Assembly (NCBI RefSeq): GCF_001514195.1 | Contig: NZ_KQ948734.1 | Coordinates: 1,245,076-1,309,075, forward strand | Direction: 5' to 3' | DNA length: 64,000 bases | DNA from: Streptomyces griseorubiginosus | GTDB lineage: Bacteria > Actinomycetota > Actinomycetes > Streptomycetales > Streptomycetaceae | In this document: piece after piece, positions 44,484 to 52,650 of the stretch | Numbering within the stretch: position 1 is the first letter of the stretch | How the letters are laid out: each line of letters begins with the position of its first letter | Program-made: the position numbers and the translations under genes | Notes under the pieces: generated by a model | Told to the model about the DNA's origin: nothing | The model's input: the letters and a program-made list of their open reading frames with translations, nothing else | Database searches by the model: none

Positions 44484-45051
44484 TAGCGTCGCAACCTCTG
44501 GACCAGGCACCTCTCCGCAGAACGGAGAAGCACGGTGTCGGCGTTGTGGGGAGCGCCCTGAATGCGCACCCCGGTGGATCATGAGTGACCCGGCGCTGCT
44601 CCCCCTGTCTCACCGCCGCTCGGCGCTTCCCTGCGCCCCCTGTGCGCCGGCTCGATCCCGCAGCGGTCCGTGGAATTCCAGCACAGTGCCGGATCTCCAA
44701 CAAGGTCCATGGGTCAGACCGTGACCTAGGTGACACCAAGTGAAGGCTGAGTCACCGGGCGTGGAAACCGTTCTGGTGGAAACCGGACATCCCTCCGCGA
44801 GTCCCACCCCGGTCGAGGGTGTCCCAGTCGCCATGATCAGGAGCGGAATGAGGGCTTCAGGGAGTCAATGTCCGTTTCGTTGGGGTGGATTGAGGCTCGT
44901 AATTGTCCGGTTTGCCCACACGTCAGTGAGCAAACTCACATGCCGATCATTGAGTCTTCGTGACGGCAGAGGGGAATGGCGCGCATAGCCTGACGCTTTA
45001 CAAGAGTGACACTTCTGTCGAACCCACCACATTCCGAGGTCGAGTACAACC
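44484..45051. other. Divergent promoter region between cvnA and a small gene
   Basis: 568 bp without a supported gene. It contains a short palindrome ACCTAGGT near 44723-44733 and a small hairpin GTGAG-CAAA-CTCAC at 44926-44939. The stretch 44880-45010 is less GC-rich and should hold promoters. Open frames crossing it have atypical composition and no ribosome binding site. Confidence 0.5.
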
Positions 45052-45237
45052 GTGAAGACGACGATGATGTTCCGCAACATTGCCAACCCGCGGCGCACGA
45101 CGCTGGTGCACGTCAAGGACGCCGGCGAACTGCACACCCCGGAGCAGCCGGAGCACACCCTCGATCTCCCGGCCCAGACCGCCAACCCGCGGCGGACGGT
45201 CCTGATGGAGATCCCGGTCTCCGCAGCCGCAGAGTAG
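45052..45237 (+). CDS. Small protein (61 aa) with duplicated ANPRRT motif
   Basis: GTG 45052, product beginning MKTTMMFRNIANPRRTT and ending MEIPVSAAAE. The motif ANPRRTTLVHV near the N-terminus recurs as ANPRRTVLMEIP near the C-terminus, with an acidic linker between (HTPEQPEHTLDLP). There is no signal peptide or membrane helix. A hairpin terminator follows 23 bp after the stop. I do not recognise a family. The layout, a short peptide with a repeated motif, would suit a binding partner, for example of the adjacent conservon, or a precursor peptide, but no modifying enzyme is adjacent. Confidence 0.65.
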   Translation: MKTTMMFRNIANPRRTTLVHVKDAGELHTPEQPEHTLDLPAQTANPRRTVLMEIPVSAAAE

Positions 45238-45260
45238 TCGACGAGGCCCACGGGCCCGCG

Positions 45261-45290
45261 AAGGGGCTCCCCGGTAGGCCGGGGGGCCTT
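45261..45290 (+). terminator. Terminator after the 61-aa gene
   Basis: 12-bp stem AAGG(GG)CTCCCCGG / CCGGGGGGCCTT with a 2-nt bulge and a TAGG loop, followed by CTTC. Confidence 0.65.
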
Positions 45291-45303
45291 CTTCGTGCCA
45301 GGA

Positions 45304-45372
45304 CGCCTCCTGTGCCGGGTGTCAGGGCGCCTCCTGTGCCGGGTGTCAGGGCGCCTCCTGTGCCGGGGACGC
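45304..45372. repeat. 24-bp tandem repeat, about three copies
   Basis: The unit CGCCTCCTGTGCCGGGTGTC + AGGG is repeated just before the 3' end of the lipoprotein gene. It lies in non-coding DNA between convergent genes. Confidence 0.8.
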
Positions 45373-45382
45373 CCTCTTCGGG

Positions 45383-46297
45383 TCAGGCCCCGGCCAGGAT
45401 CTTCCGCGCCGCGCGCAGCTTCTTCTCGTGCAGCTCGCCCAGTCTCCGCAGTGCCCCGGCCTCGGCCTTGATCATGTCCTTCTGGATCGAGGACTCCGCG
45501 GCGAACCAGACCTCCGCGAGTCGGGTCCTCTCCTTGCAGGAGACATCGGCCTCGGCGGTGTCCTTCTCGACAGCCGACACCTTGCCCCGAACGAATGCGG
45601 GCGCCGCCATCGCCTCCAGGGGGGAGGCGTAGGCGTATCCCTTCTGCTTCATGCAGGAGGACCATTTCCCGAAGACCGCCCGGACTTCCGGGACCTTCTG
45701 GGAATTCTCGTAGCTCGCCGTCGCTATCCGGCTCGCCACCTCGGCTCCGGCCTCGTCCTCGTAGGGCTTGCGGAATCCGAGCACCGCCGCGCCGAGGCAG
45801 CCTTCGTCCGGCACCTTCTTTCCCCGGTACCGAAGCTCCGAGTTCTTCACGGCGGCGGCCGGGGTGGACCTGTTTCCGTAGAGGACCTTGATCTGGTCCT
45901 CCGTGAGCTTCGCCTTCGGCGTCTCCGGCTGCGGCGGCATCCGGTATCCGTACCGCTCGGCGCTCGCCCTGTCCGTCAGCCCGTACCGGCGATCCTGCGC
46001 CTCGGCCGGGGCCGGATTCCTCGCGGGCCGATAAGAGAGGCCGAAGTCCCTCATGCAGTCACGGGCCAGGACCTGCTCGGCCGACCGGATCACCTCGTAG
46101 TCGGCGTCGCTGTAGCTGTACACGGCGAGGGGGAGCCGGAAGGTGTAGCTTTCGCTCGCCGGTGACGACGGGCTCGGGCTCGGGGTGCTCTGCGGTACCG
46201 AGGGGAAGGTGCTGGAGGCGTCTCCGGCCGACGGCTCGTGCGGGGCGCAGCCGACCAGCAGCGTGAGGAGCAGGACGGGGATCGCCGAACGTCTCAT
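45383..46297 (-). CDS. Hypothetical lipoprotein (304 aa)
   Basis: Signal MRRSAIPVLLLTLLVGC gives a clear lipobox, followed by a Ser/Pro/Thr-rich linker (VPQSTPSPSPSSP) typical of cell-wall-spanning exported proteins. The mature part has Cys residues at ARDCMRDFG, EGCLGAAVL, WSSCMKQKG and VSCKERT, which could form two disulfides, and a helical C-terminus. Such proteins are common in Streptomyces without assigned function. It lies 19 bp after the I36-domain gene and is probably co-transcribed with it. Confidence 0.75.
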   Translation of the reverse strand: MRRSAIPVLLLTLLVGCAPHEPSAGDASSTFPSVPQSTPSPSPSSPASESYTFRLPLAVYSYSDADYEVIRSAEQVLARDCMRDFGLSYRPARNPAPAEAQDRRYGLTDRASAERYGYRMPPQPETPKAKLTEDQIKVLYGNRSTPAAAVKNSELRYRGKKVPDEGCLGAAVLGFRKPYEDEAGAEVASRIATASYENSQKVPEVRAVFGKWSSCMKQKGYAYASPLEAMAAPAFVRGKVSAVEKDTAEADVSCKERTRLAEVWFAAESSIQKDMIKAEAGALRRLGELHEKKLRAARKILAGA

Positions 46298-46316
46298 GAC
46301 GGATTTCCCTGAAACG

Positions 46317-46757
46317 TCAGTTCCACTTGTAGCAGTTCGTGCCGTTCCGGTTGAAATCGAAAGAGGCGTTCTCGTTGTACGTCCTGGCGAGTTTGTCGGC
46401 GTCGGCCAGAGGGGCGAACGTGTCGCAGGCGCCGCTGAAGTTGCTGTTGAAGAAGACCGTGGCGATGTGGTCGACGCTCGCGTTCCAGAACGACGCCGCG
46501 TTGTTCTTGACGGTCTGCCCCTTGCCGCTCCCGGAGGACAGATAGGTGTACCCGGCGAGATTGGGGACGCCGTCATTCGTGAAAGCGGTGCGCGATCCGG
46601 AGAAGCCGCTGTTGTAATAGAAGACGGCGCAGTCGTTCGCCCAGGTGGGGCAACTCTCCCTGGCCTCCGCGTGCGCCATGGGGGCCACGCCGAGAACCGC
46701 CGCGGCGGCAGCGGGAACCGCCGTTGCGAGAGAAAGAGTCCTGCGCTTCGACTTCAT
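46317..46757 (-). CDS. Secreted peptidase inhibitor family I36-type protein
   Basis: 146 residues. A Sec signal (MKSKRRTLSLATAV to MAHAEA) precedes a domain with two crystallin-like motifs (FYYNSGFSGSRTAF, VFFNSNFSGACDTF) and four Cys, as in the I36 family (SMI, inhibitor of Streptomyces metalloproteinases). GAGGGG precedes ATG 46757. It may inhibit the producer's own or foreign extracellular proteases. The partner lipoprotein follows in the same direction. 253 bp separate it from the divergent FAH gene. Confidence 0.8.
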   Translation of the reverse strand: MKSKRRTLSLATAVPAAAAAVLGVAPMAHAEARESCPTWANDCAVFYYNSGFSGSRTAFTNDGVPNLAGYTYLSSGSGKGQTVKNNAASFWNASVDHIATVFFNSNFSGACDTFAPLADADKLARTYNENASFDFNRNGTNCYKWN

Positions 46758-47010
46758 GGAATCCCCTCTTGTGTGAATGCGCTGAGCGGCATTCGCGGAG
46801 ATCACCCTAAAGAGGATGAAGCGATCACGACAAGCGGTTTCTGGCCACGGGATGGCCGAGGAGTGACGGGTGGTCGCGGCCCGTCCACCCGCCCCGCCGC
46901 CCGACGACGCAGGCCCCGGACCGGTTAGCCTGGAGCCGTCCAGAGTCGGCCGTCGCACCCGCCGGCCGGCCCACGTACGCACAGTTCTCAGTGAGGGGCG
47001 CCCAGATCCC

Positions 47011-47796
47011 GTGCGCATCGCCAGATTCTCCATCGACGGGAATGTCGCTTTCGGCGCGGTCGAGGGCGACAAGCCGGACGAACTCGTCCTCGACATCATC
47101 AAGGGCATCCCGTTCGCGGACTTCCAGCTCTCCGGTACGAAGGTCCCGCTGAGCAAGGTGCGGCTGCTGCCCCCGGTGCTCCCCAACAAGGTCGTGGCGT
47201 ACGGCCGTAACTACGCCGACCACGCGAAGGAACTGGGCAACGAGGTCCCGGACGTCCCGTTCGCCTTCTTCAAGCCGTCCACCTCGGTGATCGGACCCGG
47301 CGACGAGATCCAGTACCCCTCCTTCTCCGCGGACGTCCACCACGAGGCCGAACTGGCCGTCGTCATCGGCCGCATGTGCCGCGAGGTCCCGCGCGAGCGC
47401 GTCAAGGACGTGATCTTCGGCTACACCTGCGCCAACGACATCACCGCGCGCGACGTCCAGAAGCGCGAGAAGCAGTGGGCGCGGGCCAAGGGCTTCGACA
47501 CCTCCTGCCCGCTCGGCCCCTGGGTGGAGACCGGCCTGGACCTGGGCACCGCTGCCGACCTGACGATCCAGCTCACCGTCAACGGCGAGCAGCGCCAACT
47601 CGGCCGCACCAGCGAGATGATCCACCCGATCGAGGATCTGATCGTCAACATCTCCGAGGCCATGACGCTGCTCCCCGGCGACGTGATCCTCACGGGCACC
47701 CCGGCAGGCGTCGGGCCGCTCACCGTCGGCGACGAGGTCGCCGTCACCATCGAAGGCATCGGCACTCTCACCAACAAGGTTGTCAAGCGTGGCTAG
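47011..47796 (+). CDS. Fumarylacetoacetate hydrolase (FAH) family protein
   Basis: 261 residues. The FAH core is clear: [16 protein letters not shown], then [10 protein letters not shown] with the metal ligands, [11 protein letters not shown], and the C-terminal [18 protein letters not shown]. Members act as fumarylpyruvate/acylpyruvate hydrolases, oxaloacetate decarboxylases or HHDD isomerases; the exact reaction cannot be read. GTG 47011 is chosen because the family's N-terminus MRIARFS begins there. Its stop codon overlaps the gltX start by eight bases, so the two are translationally coupled, which is conserved in Streptomyces as I remember. Confidence 0.88.
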   Translation: MRIARFSIDGNVAFGAVEGDKPDELVLDIIKGIPFADFQLSGTKVPLSKVRLLPPVLPNKVVAYGRNYADHAKELGNEVPDVPFAFFKPSTSVIGPGDEIQYPSFSADVHHEAELAVVIGRMCREVPRERVKDVIFGYTCANDITARDVQKREKQWARAKGFDTSCPLGPWVETGLDLGTAADLTIQLTVNGEQRQLGRTSEMIHPIEDLIVNISEAMTLLPGDVILTGTPAGVGPLTVGDEVAVTIEGIGTLTNKVVKRG

Positions 47797-49264
47797 CGCA
47801 CCCGTCCGCGTACGTTTCTGCCCCTCGCCCACCGGTAACCCCCATGTGGGCCTGGTCCGCACCGCCCTGTTCAACTGGGCCTTCGCCCGGCACCACCAGG
47901 GCACGCTCGTCTTCCGCATCGAGGACACCGACGCGGCCCGCGACTCCGAGGAGTCCTACAACCAGCTGCTCGACTCCATGCGCTGGCTGGGCTTCGACTG
48001 GGACGAGGGCCCCGAGGTCGGCGGCCCGCACGCGCCGTACCGCCAGTCGCAGCGGATGGACCTCTACAAGGACGTCGCCGCCAAGCTCCTGGACGCCGGC
48101 CACGCCTACCACTGCTACTGCTCCCAGGAGGAGCTGGACACCCGCCGCGAGGCCGCCCGCGCCGCCGGCAAGCCGTCCGGCTACGACGGCCACTGCCGCG
48201 ACCTGAGCGCCGAGCAGGTCTCCGAGTACGTCGCCCAGGGCCGCACGCCGATCGTCCGCTTCCGCATGCCCGACGAGACGATCACCTTCACGGACCTGGT
48301 CCGCGGCGAGCTGACCTTCACCCCGGAGAACGTCCCGGACTACGGCATCGTGCGCGCCAACGGCGCCCCGCTCTACACCCTCGTCAACCCGGTCGACGAC
48401 GCTCTCATGGAGATCACCCACGTCCTGCGCGGCGAGGACCTGCTCTCCTCCACCCCCCGCCAGATCGCCCTCTACAAGGCGCTGATCGAGCTGGGCGTCG
48501 CCAAGGGCATCCCGCAGTTCGGCCACCTGCCGTACGTCATGGGCGAGGGCAACAAGAAGCTCTCCAAGCGTGACCCGCAGGCGTCCCTCAACCTCTACCG
48601 CGAGCGCGGCTTCCTGCCCGAGGGCCTGCTCAACTACCTGTCCCTGCTGGGCTGGTCGCTCTCGGCGGACAAGGACATCTTCTCCACCGACGAGCTGGTC
48701 GCGGCCTTCGACATCGCGGACGTCAACCCCAACCCGGCGCGCTTCGACCTGAAGAAGTGCGAGGCGATCAACGCCGACCACATCCGGATGCTCGACGTGA
48801 AGGACTTCACCGAGCGCTGCGCGCCCTGGCTGAAGGCCCCCTTCGCGCCCTGGGCGCCGGAGGACTTCGACGAGACGAAGTGGCAGGCGATCGCCCCGCA
48901 CGCGCAGACCCGCCTCAAGGTCCTCTCGGAGATCACCGACAACGTCGACTTCCTCTTCCTCCCGGAGCCGGTCTTCGACGAGCCGTCCTGGACCAAGGCG
49001 ATGAAGGAGGGCTCGGACGCCCTGCTGCGCACGGCCCGCGAGAAGCTGGAGTCGGCCGACTGGACCTCGCCGGAGTCCCTCAAGGAGGCCGTCCTGGCCG
49101 CCGGCGAGACCCACGGCCTCAAGCTCGGCAAGGCCCAGGCCCCGGTCCGCGTGGCCGTCACCGGCCGCACGGTCGGCCTCCCCCTCTTCGAGTCCCTCGA
49201 AGTCCTGGGCAAGGACACGACACTGGCCCGGATCGACGCGGCCCTGGAGAAGTTGGCCGCCTGA
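47789..49264 (+). CDS. gltX: Glutamyl-tRNA synthetase
   Basis: 491-residue class I synthetase that charges tRNA-Glu and, in organisms lacking GlnRS, also misacylates tRNA-Gln for amidation by GatCAB. It has the HIGH-like [14 protein letters not shown] near residue 15, the glutamate-specific [16 protein letters not shown], and the KMSKS-like KLSKR at 257-261. GTG 47789 overlaps the FAH stop. The downstream tRNA-Gln and tRNA-Glu genes are its substrates. Confidence 0.96.
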   Translation: MASAPVRVRFCPSPTGNPHVGLVRTALFNWAFARHHQGTLVFRIEDTDAARDSEESYNQLLDSMRWLGFDWDEGPEVGGPHAPYRQSQRMDLYKDVAAKLLDAGHAYHCYCSQEELDTRREAARAAGKPSGYDGHCRDLSAEQVSEYVAQGRTPIVRFRMPDETITFTDLVRGELTFTPENVPDYGIVRANGAPLYTLVNPVDDALMEITHVLRGEDLLSSTPRQIALYKALIELGVAKGIPQFGHLPYVMGEGNKKLSKRDPQASLNLYRERGFLPEGLLNYLSLLGWSLSADKDIFSTDELVAAFDIADVNPNPARFDLKKCEAINADHIRMLDVKDFTERCAPWLKAPFAPWAPEDFDETKWQAIAPHAQTRLKVLSEITDNVDFLFLPEPVFDEPSWTKAMKEGSDALLRTAREKLESADWTSPESLKEAVLAAGETHGLKLGKAQAPVRVAVTGRTVGLPLFESLEVLGKDTTLARIDAALEKLAA

Positions 49265-49274
49265 CGAGGGCACC

Positions 49275-49316
49275 CGTGAGGGGCGGCGACCGGAAACCCG
49301 GTCGCCGCCCCTCACG
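49275..49316 (+). terminator. Terminator after gltX
   Basis: Perfect 19-bp stem with an AAAC loop, starting 11 bp after the gltX stop. It is the longest perfect stem I found in the window. Confidence 0.92.
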
Positions 49317-49382
49317 CGTCGGTGTCAGTGGTGGCCACTAGTGTTCCGGCTCGCCCGCACACAAGATCCGGAAGGCCCCGTC

Positions 49383-50051
49383 ATGCCGATGTCCCCCCGC
49401 GACTACACCTGGCTGTTCACGCCGGGCAGCACCTTCGCCTACGAGTCGGGGCTCACCGGTGTGATCCACGTGGCCGGCGGCGGGGAGCTCGATCTGCCCA
49501 CCGGACAGGTCGTCGCCAGTGATCCGTTCGTCTATCTCGGCTCGGGGGACATCGCGCCGTTCACGGTCTCCGTGCCTCCCGGCCGCTACCGCGTGGAGGC
49601 GGCCGTCGCGACCCTCAGCCGACCCGACGAACCCCCGGCCGACCGGCCTCATCTGCGGGTGGCCGCCGCTCGTCTGGTGATACGCACCGAGCCCACCACC
49701 ACCTGGGAGTTGGCCCTGCGCCCCGACCAGGACCCCGCCGAGCTGGGGGACGACGAGTTCTACGGCTACGGCGTGGACGCCGGGACCGGCTGCTTCTACG
49801 ACGCCGCGGCCGAGGAGGCCTTCCCGGAGGTGCAGGAGGATGAGGACGAGGGACCGCTGTGGGACGCCTTCGAGAACAGTGACTGGTCCCCGGGCCCGCA
49901 CCTGGTGACGTCCCCCTCCACCGGTCACACCCTCGTCGCGTTCACCTCCGGCTGGGGCGACGGCTTCTACCCCACCTGGATCGGGCGTTCGGCCTCCGGC
50001 GAGGTCACCTGCTTCCTCACCGACTTCTTCGTCGCGCCCGACCCTTTCTGA
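49383..50051 (+). CDS. DUF4241 domain-containing protein
   Basis: 222 residues, cytosolic, acidic. The sequence has FTVSVPPGRYRVEAAVA, a conserved YGVDAGTGCFYDAAA and FTSGWGDGFYPTWIGRSASGEV near the end, which are the DUF4241 signatures. The function of the family is unknown; several members sit in polymorphic-toxin immunity contexts, but no toxin gene is next to this one. GGAAGG precedes ATG 49383. Confidence 0.8.
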   Translation: MPMSPRDYTWLFTPGSTFAYESGLTGVIHVAGGGELDLPTGQVVASDPFVYLGSGDIAPFTVSVPPGRYRVEAAVATLSRPDEPPADRPHLRVAAARLVIRTEPTTTWELALRPDQDPAELGDDEFYGYGVDAGTGCFYDAAAEEAFPEVQEDEDEGPLWDAFENSDWSPGPHLVTSPSTGHTLVAFTSGWGDGFYPTWIGRSASGEVTCFLTDFFVAPDPF

Positions 50052-50095
50052 GGGGCGGCGATCCCCGGATCCTGAGGGGCGGCAATCCCCGGACG
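50048..50095. repeat. 24-bp direct repeat, two copies
   Basis: CTGAGGGGCGGCGATCCCCG and its continuation begin at 50048 and again, with one change (GCGATC to GCAATC), at 50072. The first copy contains the stop of the DUF4241 gene. Confidence 0.8.
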
Positions 50096-50113
50096 CGCCT
50101 CCGTGCCCCGGGT

Positions 50114-50119
50114 TACCGT
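50114..50119 (+). promoter_or_regulatory. -10 hexamer TACCGT (leaderless layout)
   Basis: TACCGT ends six bases before ATG 50126, which has no Shine-Dalgarno. Confidence 0.5.
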
Positions 50120-50125
50120 CGGGTC

Positions 50126-50857
50126 ATGAGCATTCGGGCCGTGGTCTGGGACGTCGACGACACCCTCTTCGACTACAGGGGGGCCGACCGGATCGGAATG
50201 GGGCTGCACCTGGCGGCCGAGGGTCTGCTGGCGGCCCACGAGAGCGTCGAGCAGGCCATCGACCGGTGGCGGGAGGTCACCGACGCGCAGTGGGCGCGCT
50301 TCTCGGCGGGGGAGGTCGACTTCCAGGGCCAGCGGCGGGACCGGGTCCGGGTGTTCCTGGGCGAGGAGCTGACCGACGCCGAGGCCGACGCCTGGTTCCA
50401 GCGTTACATCGCTCACTACGAGACCGCCTGGTCCCTCTTCCCGGACGTCCTGCCCGCGCTGGACGCCCTCGCCGCCAGCCACCGGCACGCGGTGCTGTCC
50501 AACTCCAGCATCCACGTCCAGGACCACAAGCTCCGCGTGCTCGGGGTCCACGACCGCTTCGAGGTCATCCTGTGCGCCGCCGAGCTGGGCGTCTCCAAGC
50601 CCGAGGCCGGCGCCTTCCTCGCGGCCTGCGACGCCCTGGAGCTGGATCCGCACCAGGTGGCGTACGTCGGCGACCACCCGGAGATCGACGGCCGGGGTGC
50701 CGCGGACGCCGGGCTGCTCTCGGTCTGGATCGCCCGCGAGGGCCTGTACGCGACCGTGGAAGCCCCCGACGGCACCCACCGCATCGCTTCCCTCGCCGAA
50801 CTCCCCACGATCCTCGGCGCGGATACCCGTTTTGGAGCCCCGTCCACCTTCGGGTAA
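50126..50857 (+). CDS. HAD-superfamily hydrolase
   Basis: 243 residues. Motif I is DVDDTLFD (nucleophile D9, acid/base D11), motif II is the Ser in LSNSS, motif III is the Lys in GVSKPEAGAF, and motif IV is YVGDHPEIDGRGAADAG. A helical cap lies between motifs I and II, so it is a type C1 phosphatase like PGMB/haloacid dehalogenase. The substrate is unknown. It is directly upstream of the tRNA cluster but has its own likely leaderless start. Confidence 0.85.
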   Translation: MSIRAVVWDVDDTLFDYRGADRIGMGLHLAAEGLLAAHESVEQAIDRWREVTDAQWARFSAGEVDFQGQRRDRVRVFLGEELTDAEADAWFQRYIAHYETAWSLFPDVLPALDALAASHRHAVLSNSSIHVQDHKLRVLGVHDRFEVILCAAELGVSKPEAGAFLAACDALELDPHQVAYVGDHPEIDGRGAADAGLLSVWIAREGLYATVEAPDGTHRIASLAELPTILGADTRFGAPSTFG

Positions 50858-50948
50858 TGTTCTTCCTGCGCCGCCGGGGAGCGGGCCGAAAGGCCGGAAC
50901 CGGAGGAGCAGAACTAGAACAAGATCCCCGCAGGGGCTTGCGTTCCAG

Positions 50949-51020
50949 TGGCCTATGGTGTAATTGGCAGCACGACTGATTCTGGTTCAGTTAGTCTTGG
51001 TTCGAGTCCAGGTAGGCCAG
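50949..51020 (+). tRNA. tRNA-Gln (anticodon CTG)
   Basis: Acceptor TGGCCTA pairs with TAGGCCA, discriminator G. Anticodon stem ACTGA/TCAGT closes loop TTCTGGT, with anticodon CTG at 50982-50984. The T-arm has GGTTCGAGTCC. CCA is not encoded. Confidence 0.95.
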
Positions 51021-51076
51021 CTCGCAGATGCTTTGAAGTGAACACAGTATCTGCAAGCGGAGATCAACTCCGCGAA

Positions 51077-51149
51077 GCCCCCGTTGTGTAGCGGCCTAGC
51101 ACGCTGCCCTCTCAAGGCAGTAGCGCCGGTTCGAATCCGGTCGGGGGTA
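51077..51149 (+). tRNA. tRNA-Glu (anticodon CTC), copy 1
   Basis: Acceptor GCCCCCG pairs with CGGGGGT (G-U at the top), discriminator A. Anticodon stem CTGCC/GGCAG, loop CTCTCAA, anticodon CTC at 51111-51113. The anticodon stem differs by one base pair from the other two Glu copies. CCA is not encoded. Confidence 0.95.
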
Positions 51150-51211
51150 CAGATCCTTCCCGGAGGGTCAGTCAGGGTCGCACCCGCTGACTCTCATGCA
51201 GGATCGCTAGG

Positions 51212-51284
51212 GCCCCCGTTGTGTAGCGGCCTAGCACGCCGCCCTCTCAAGGCGGTAGCGCCGGTTCGAATCCGGTCGGGGGTA
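51212..51284 (+). tRNA. tRNA-Glu (anticodon CTC), copy 2
   Basis: Same fold as copy 1 with anticodon stem CCGCC/GGCGG; anticodon CTC at 51246-51248. Confidence 0.95.
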
Positions 51285-51304
51285 CGCACTGGTCTAAACC
51301 ACAT

Positions 51305-51376
51305 TGGTCTATGGTGTAATTGGCAGCACGACTGATTCTGGTTCAGTTAGTCTTGGTTCGAGTCCAGGTAGACCAG
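51305..51376 (+). tRNA. tRNA-Gln (anticodon CTG), copy 2
   Basis: Identical to the first tRNA-Gln apart from a compensatory acceptor change: TGGTCTA pairs with TAGACCA. Anticodon CTG at 51338-51340. Confidence 0.95.
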
Positions 51377-51420
51377 CTCGGACCTGTGGCGGTGTAGTGA
51401 TCATCGCCTACAGGCTCCAC

Positions 51421-51493
51421 GCCCCCGTTGTGTAGCGGCCTAGCACGCCGCCCTCTCAAGGCGGTAGCGCCGGTTCGAATCCGGTCGGGGGTA
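51421..51493 (+). tRNA. tRNA-Glu (anticodon CTC), copy 3
   Basis: Identical to copy 2; anticodon CTC at 51455-51457. It is the last tRNA before the cluster terminator. Confidence 0.95.
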
Positions 51494-51499
51494 CGAGAT

Positions 51500-51529
51500 G
51501 AAGGCCCTTCGCTTCGGCGGAGGGCCTTC
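51500..51529 (+). terminator. Terminator of the tRNA cluster
   Basis: 13-bp stem with one wobble and a stable TTCG tetraloop (51513-51516), six bases after the last tRNA. The following 210 bp (51530-51743) holds no gene that I can support. Confidence 0.85.
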
Positions 51530-51743
51530 GCTGCGTCCGGGATCACGTGGTCCAGGCTCGCCGCCCGGTGCACCAACTCGGCGCACGGCACGAGCTGTTC
51601 GGCTCTTGGCTGGCAGGGCGACGCAGATGACTCGTCCGGGGGCGCGGTTCTCCGCGCCGCCGGACAAGGTGAGCCATGTCCCCGTCGGTGCCCAGGCCTG
51701 CCGCGGCGTTGAGGCCGGCCCGGATCCGGCGGGGGGAGCGCCC

Positions 51744-52460
51744 TCAACCCGTGCGGCGCAGGGCCTCGGAGAGGCGGGCCGCCGCGTCGATGACCGCCTG
51801 CGCGTGCATGCGCCCCGGGTGGCGCGTGAGGCGCTCGATCGGGCCGGAGACGGAGACCGCGGCCACCACGCGGTTGGACGGACCGCGTACGGGCGCCGAG
51901 ACGGACGCGACGCCCGGCTCGCGCTCGCCGATCGACTGGGCCCAGCCCCTGCGCCGTACGCCCGACAGGGCCGTGGCCGTGAAGCGGGCGCCCTGGAGGC
52001 CGCGGTGCAGGCGCTCCGGCTCCTCCCAGGCCATCAGGATCTGCGCCGAGGAGCCCGCCTTCATGGTGAGCGTCGAACCGACCGGGACGGTGTCCCGAAG
52101 GCCGGACAGGCGCTCCGCCGCGGCGACGCAGATACGCATGTCGCCCTGGCGGCGGTAGAGCTGCGCGCTCTCGCCCGTGATGTCCCGCAGATGCGTGAGC
52201 ACCGGGCCGGCGGTCGCCAGGAGGCGGTCCTCGCCCGCCGCGGCGGCCAGCTCGGCCAGCCGGGGGCCCAGGATGAAACGGCCCTGCATGTCGCGTGCCA
52301 CCATGCGGTGGTGTTCCAGAGCCACGGCCAGCCGGTGGGCCGTGGGTCGTGCCAGTCCGGTCGCCGCGACCAGACCCGCGAGGGTGGCCGGACCGGACTC
52401 CAGGGCGCTGAGGACAAGGGCTGCCTTGTCCAGAACGCCGACGCCGCTACTGTTGTCCAT
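51744..52460 (-). CDS. ndgR: IclR-like regulator NdgR
   Basis: 238 residues. The N-terminal winged helix-turn-helix (GVLDKAALVLSALESGPATLAGLVAATGLARPTAHRL region, residues 7-45) is followed by an IclR effector domain (VSVSGPIERL near the C-terminus). Its place divergent from leuCD and its length identify it as NdgR, the Streptomyces regulator of leucine/branched-chain and sulfur amino acid genes and of antibiotic production. ATG 52460 is chosen over an upstream in-frame start because the family begins there. Repeats in the shared promoter region suggest autoregulation together with leuC control. Confidence 0.9.
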   Translation of the reverse strand: MDNSSGVGVLDKAALVLSALESGPATLAGLVAATGLARPTAHRLAVALEHHRMVARDMQGRFILGPRLAELAAAAGEDRLLATAGPVLTHLRDITGESAQLYRRQGDMRICVAAAERLSGLRDTVPVGSTLTMKAGSSAQILMAWEEPERLHRGLQGARFTATALSGVRRRGWAQSIGEREPGVASVSAPVRGPSNRVVAAVSVSGPIERLTRHPGRMHAQAVIDAAARLSEALRRTG

Positions 52461-52650
52461 GAAACGATACTCACGTCTCACTCTGTGAAACGCAAGTTCC
52501 TTTTTCCGTGAGACGCGCAACCCTTGTAGGCACAGCGGCCCGGTGACCGTACGGGCCTGGTGACGGGCGCCCGTGAACTGGGGCCGGGTGCCGTCTCCTC
52601 AAGATCTCTAGTTGGGCCGGTGGACGATCTCGCCGGCCGGAGGGAAAGCG
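52461..52650. promoter_or_regulatory. ndgR-leuC divergent control region with inverted and direct repeats
   Basis: TGAAACG occurs at 52460-52466 and 52486-52492 (26 bp apart). TCAC-TCT-GTGA is an 11-bp palindrome at 52478-52488. CGTCTCAC at 52474-52481 is the inverse of GTGAGACG at 52508-52515. These overlapping repeats near the ndgR start are good candidates for NdgR sites. Confidence 0.45.

Noticed and set aside
35312..44486. Very long plus-strand open frames across both conservons
   Set aside because: They are antisense shadows of cvnA to cvnD, with Arg/Gly/Val-heavy composition and no ribosome binding sites.
44740..44988. 82-codon open frame upstream of the 61-aa gene
   Set aside because: Atypical composition for this genome, no ribosome binding site, and it crosses the divergent promoter region.
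45052..45237. Annotating the 61-aa protein as a RiPP precursor
   Set aside because: No modifying enzyme, transporter or protease is adjacent, and the motif repeat alone is not enough.
51077..51493. Short direct repeats resembling a CRISPR array
   Set aside because: The repeated units are tRNA-Glu genes with complete cloverleaf pairing; spacing is irregular and there is no cas gene.
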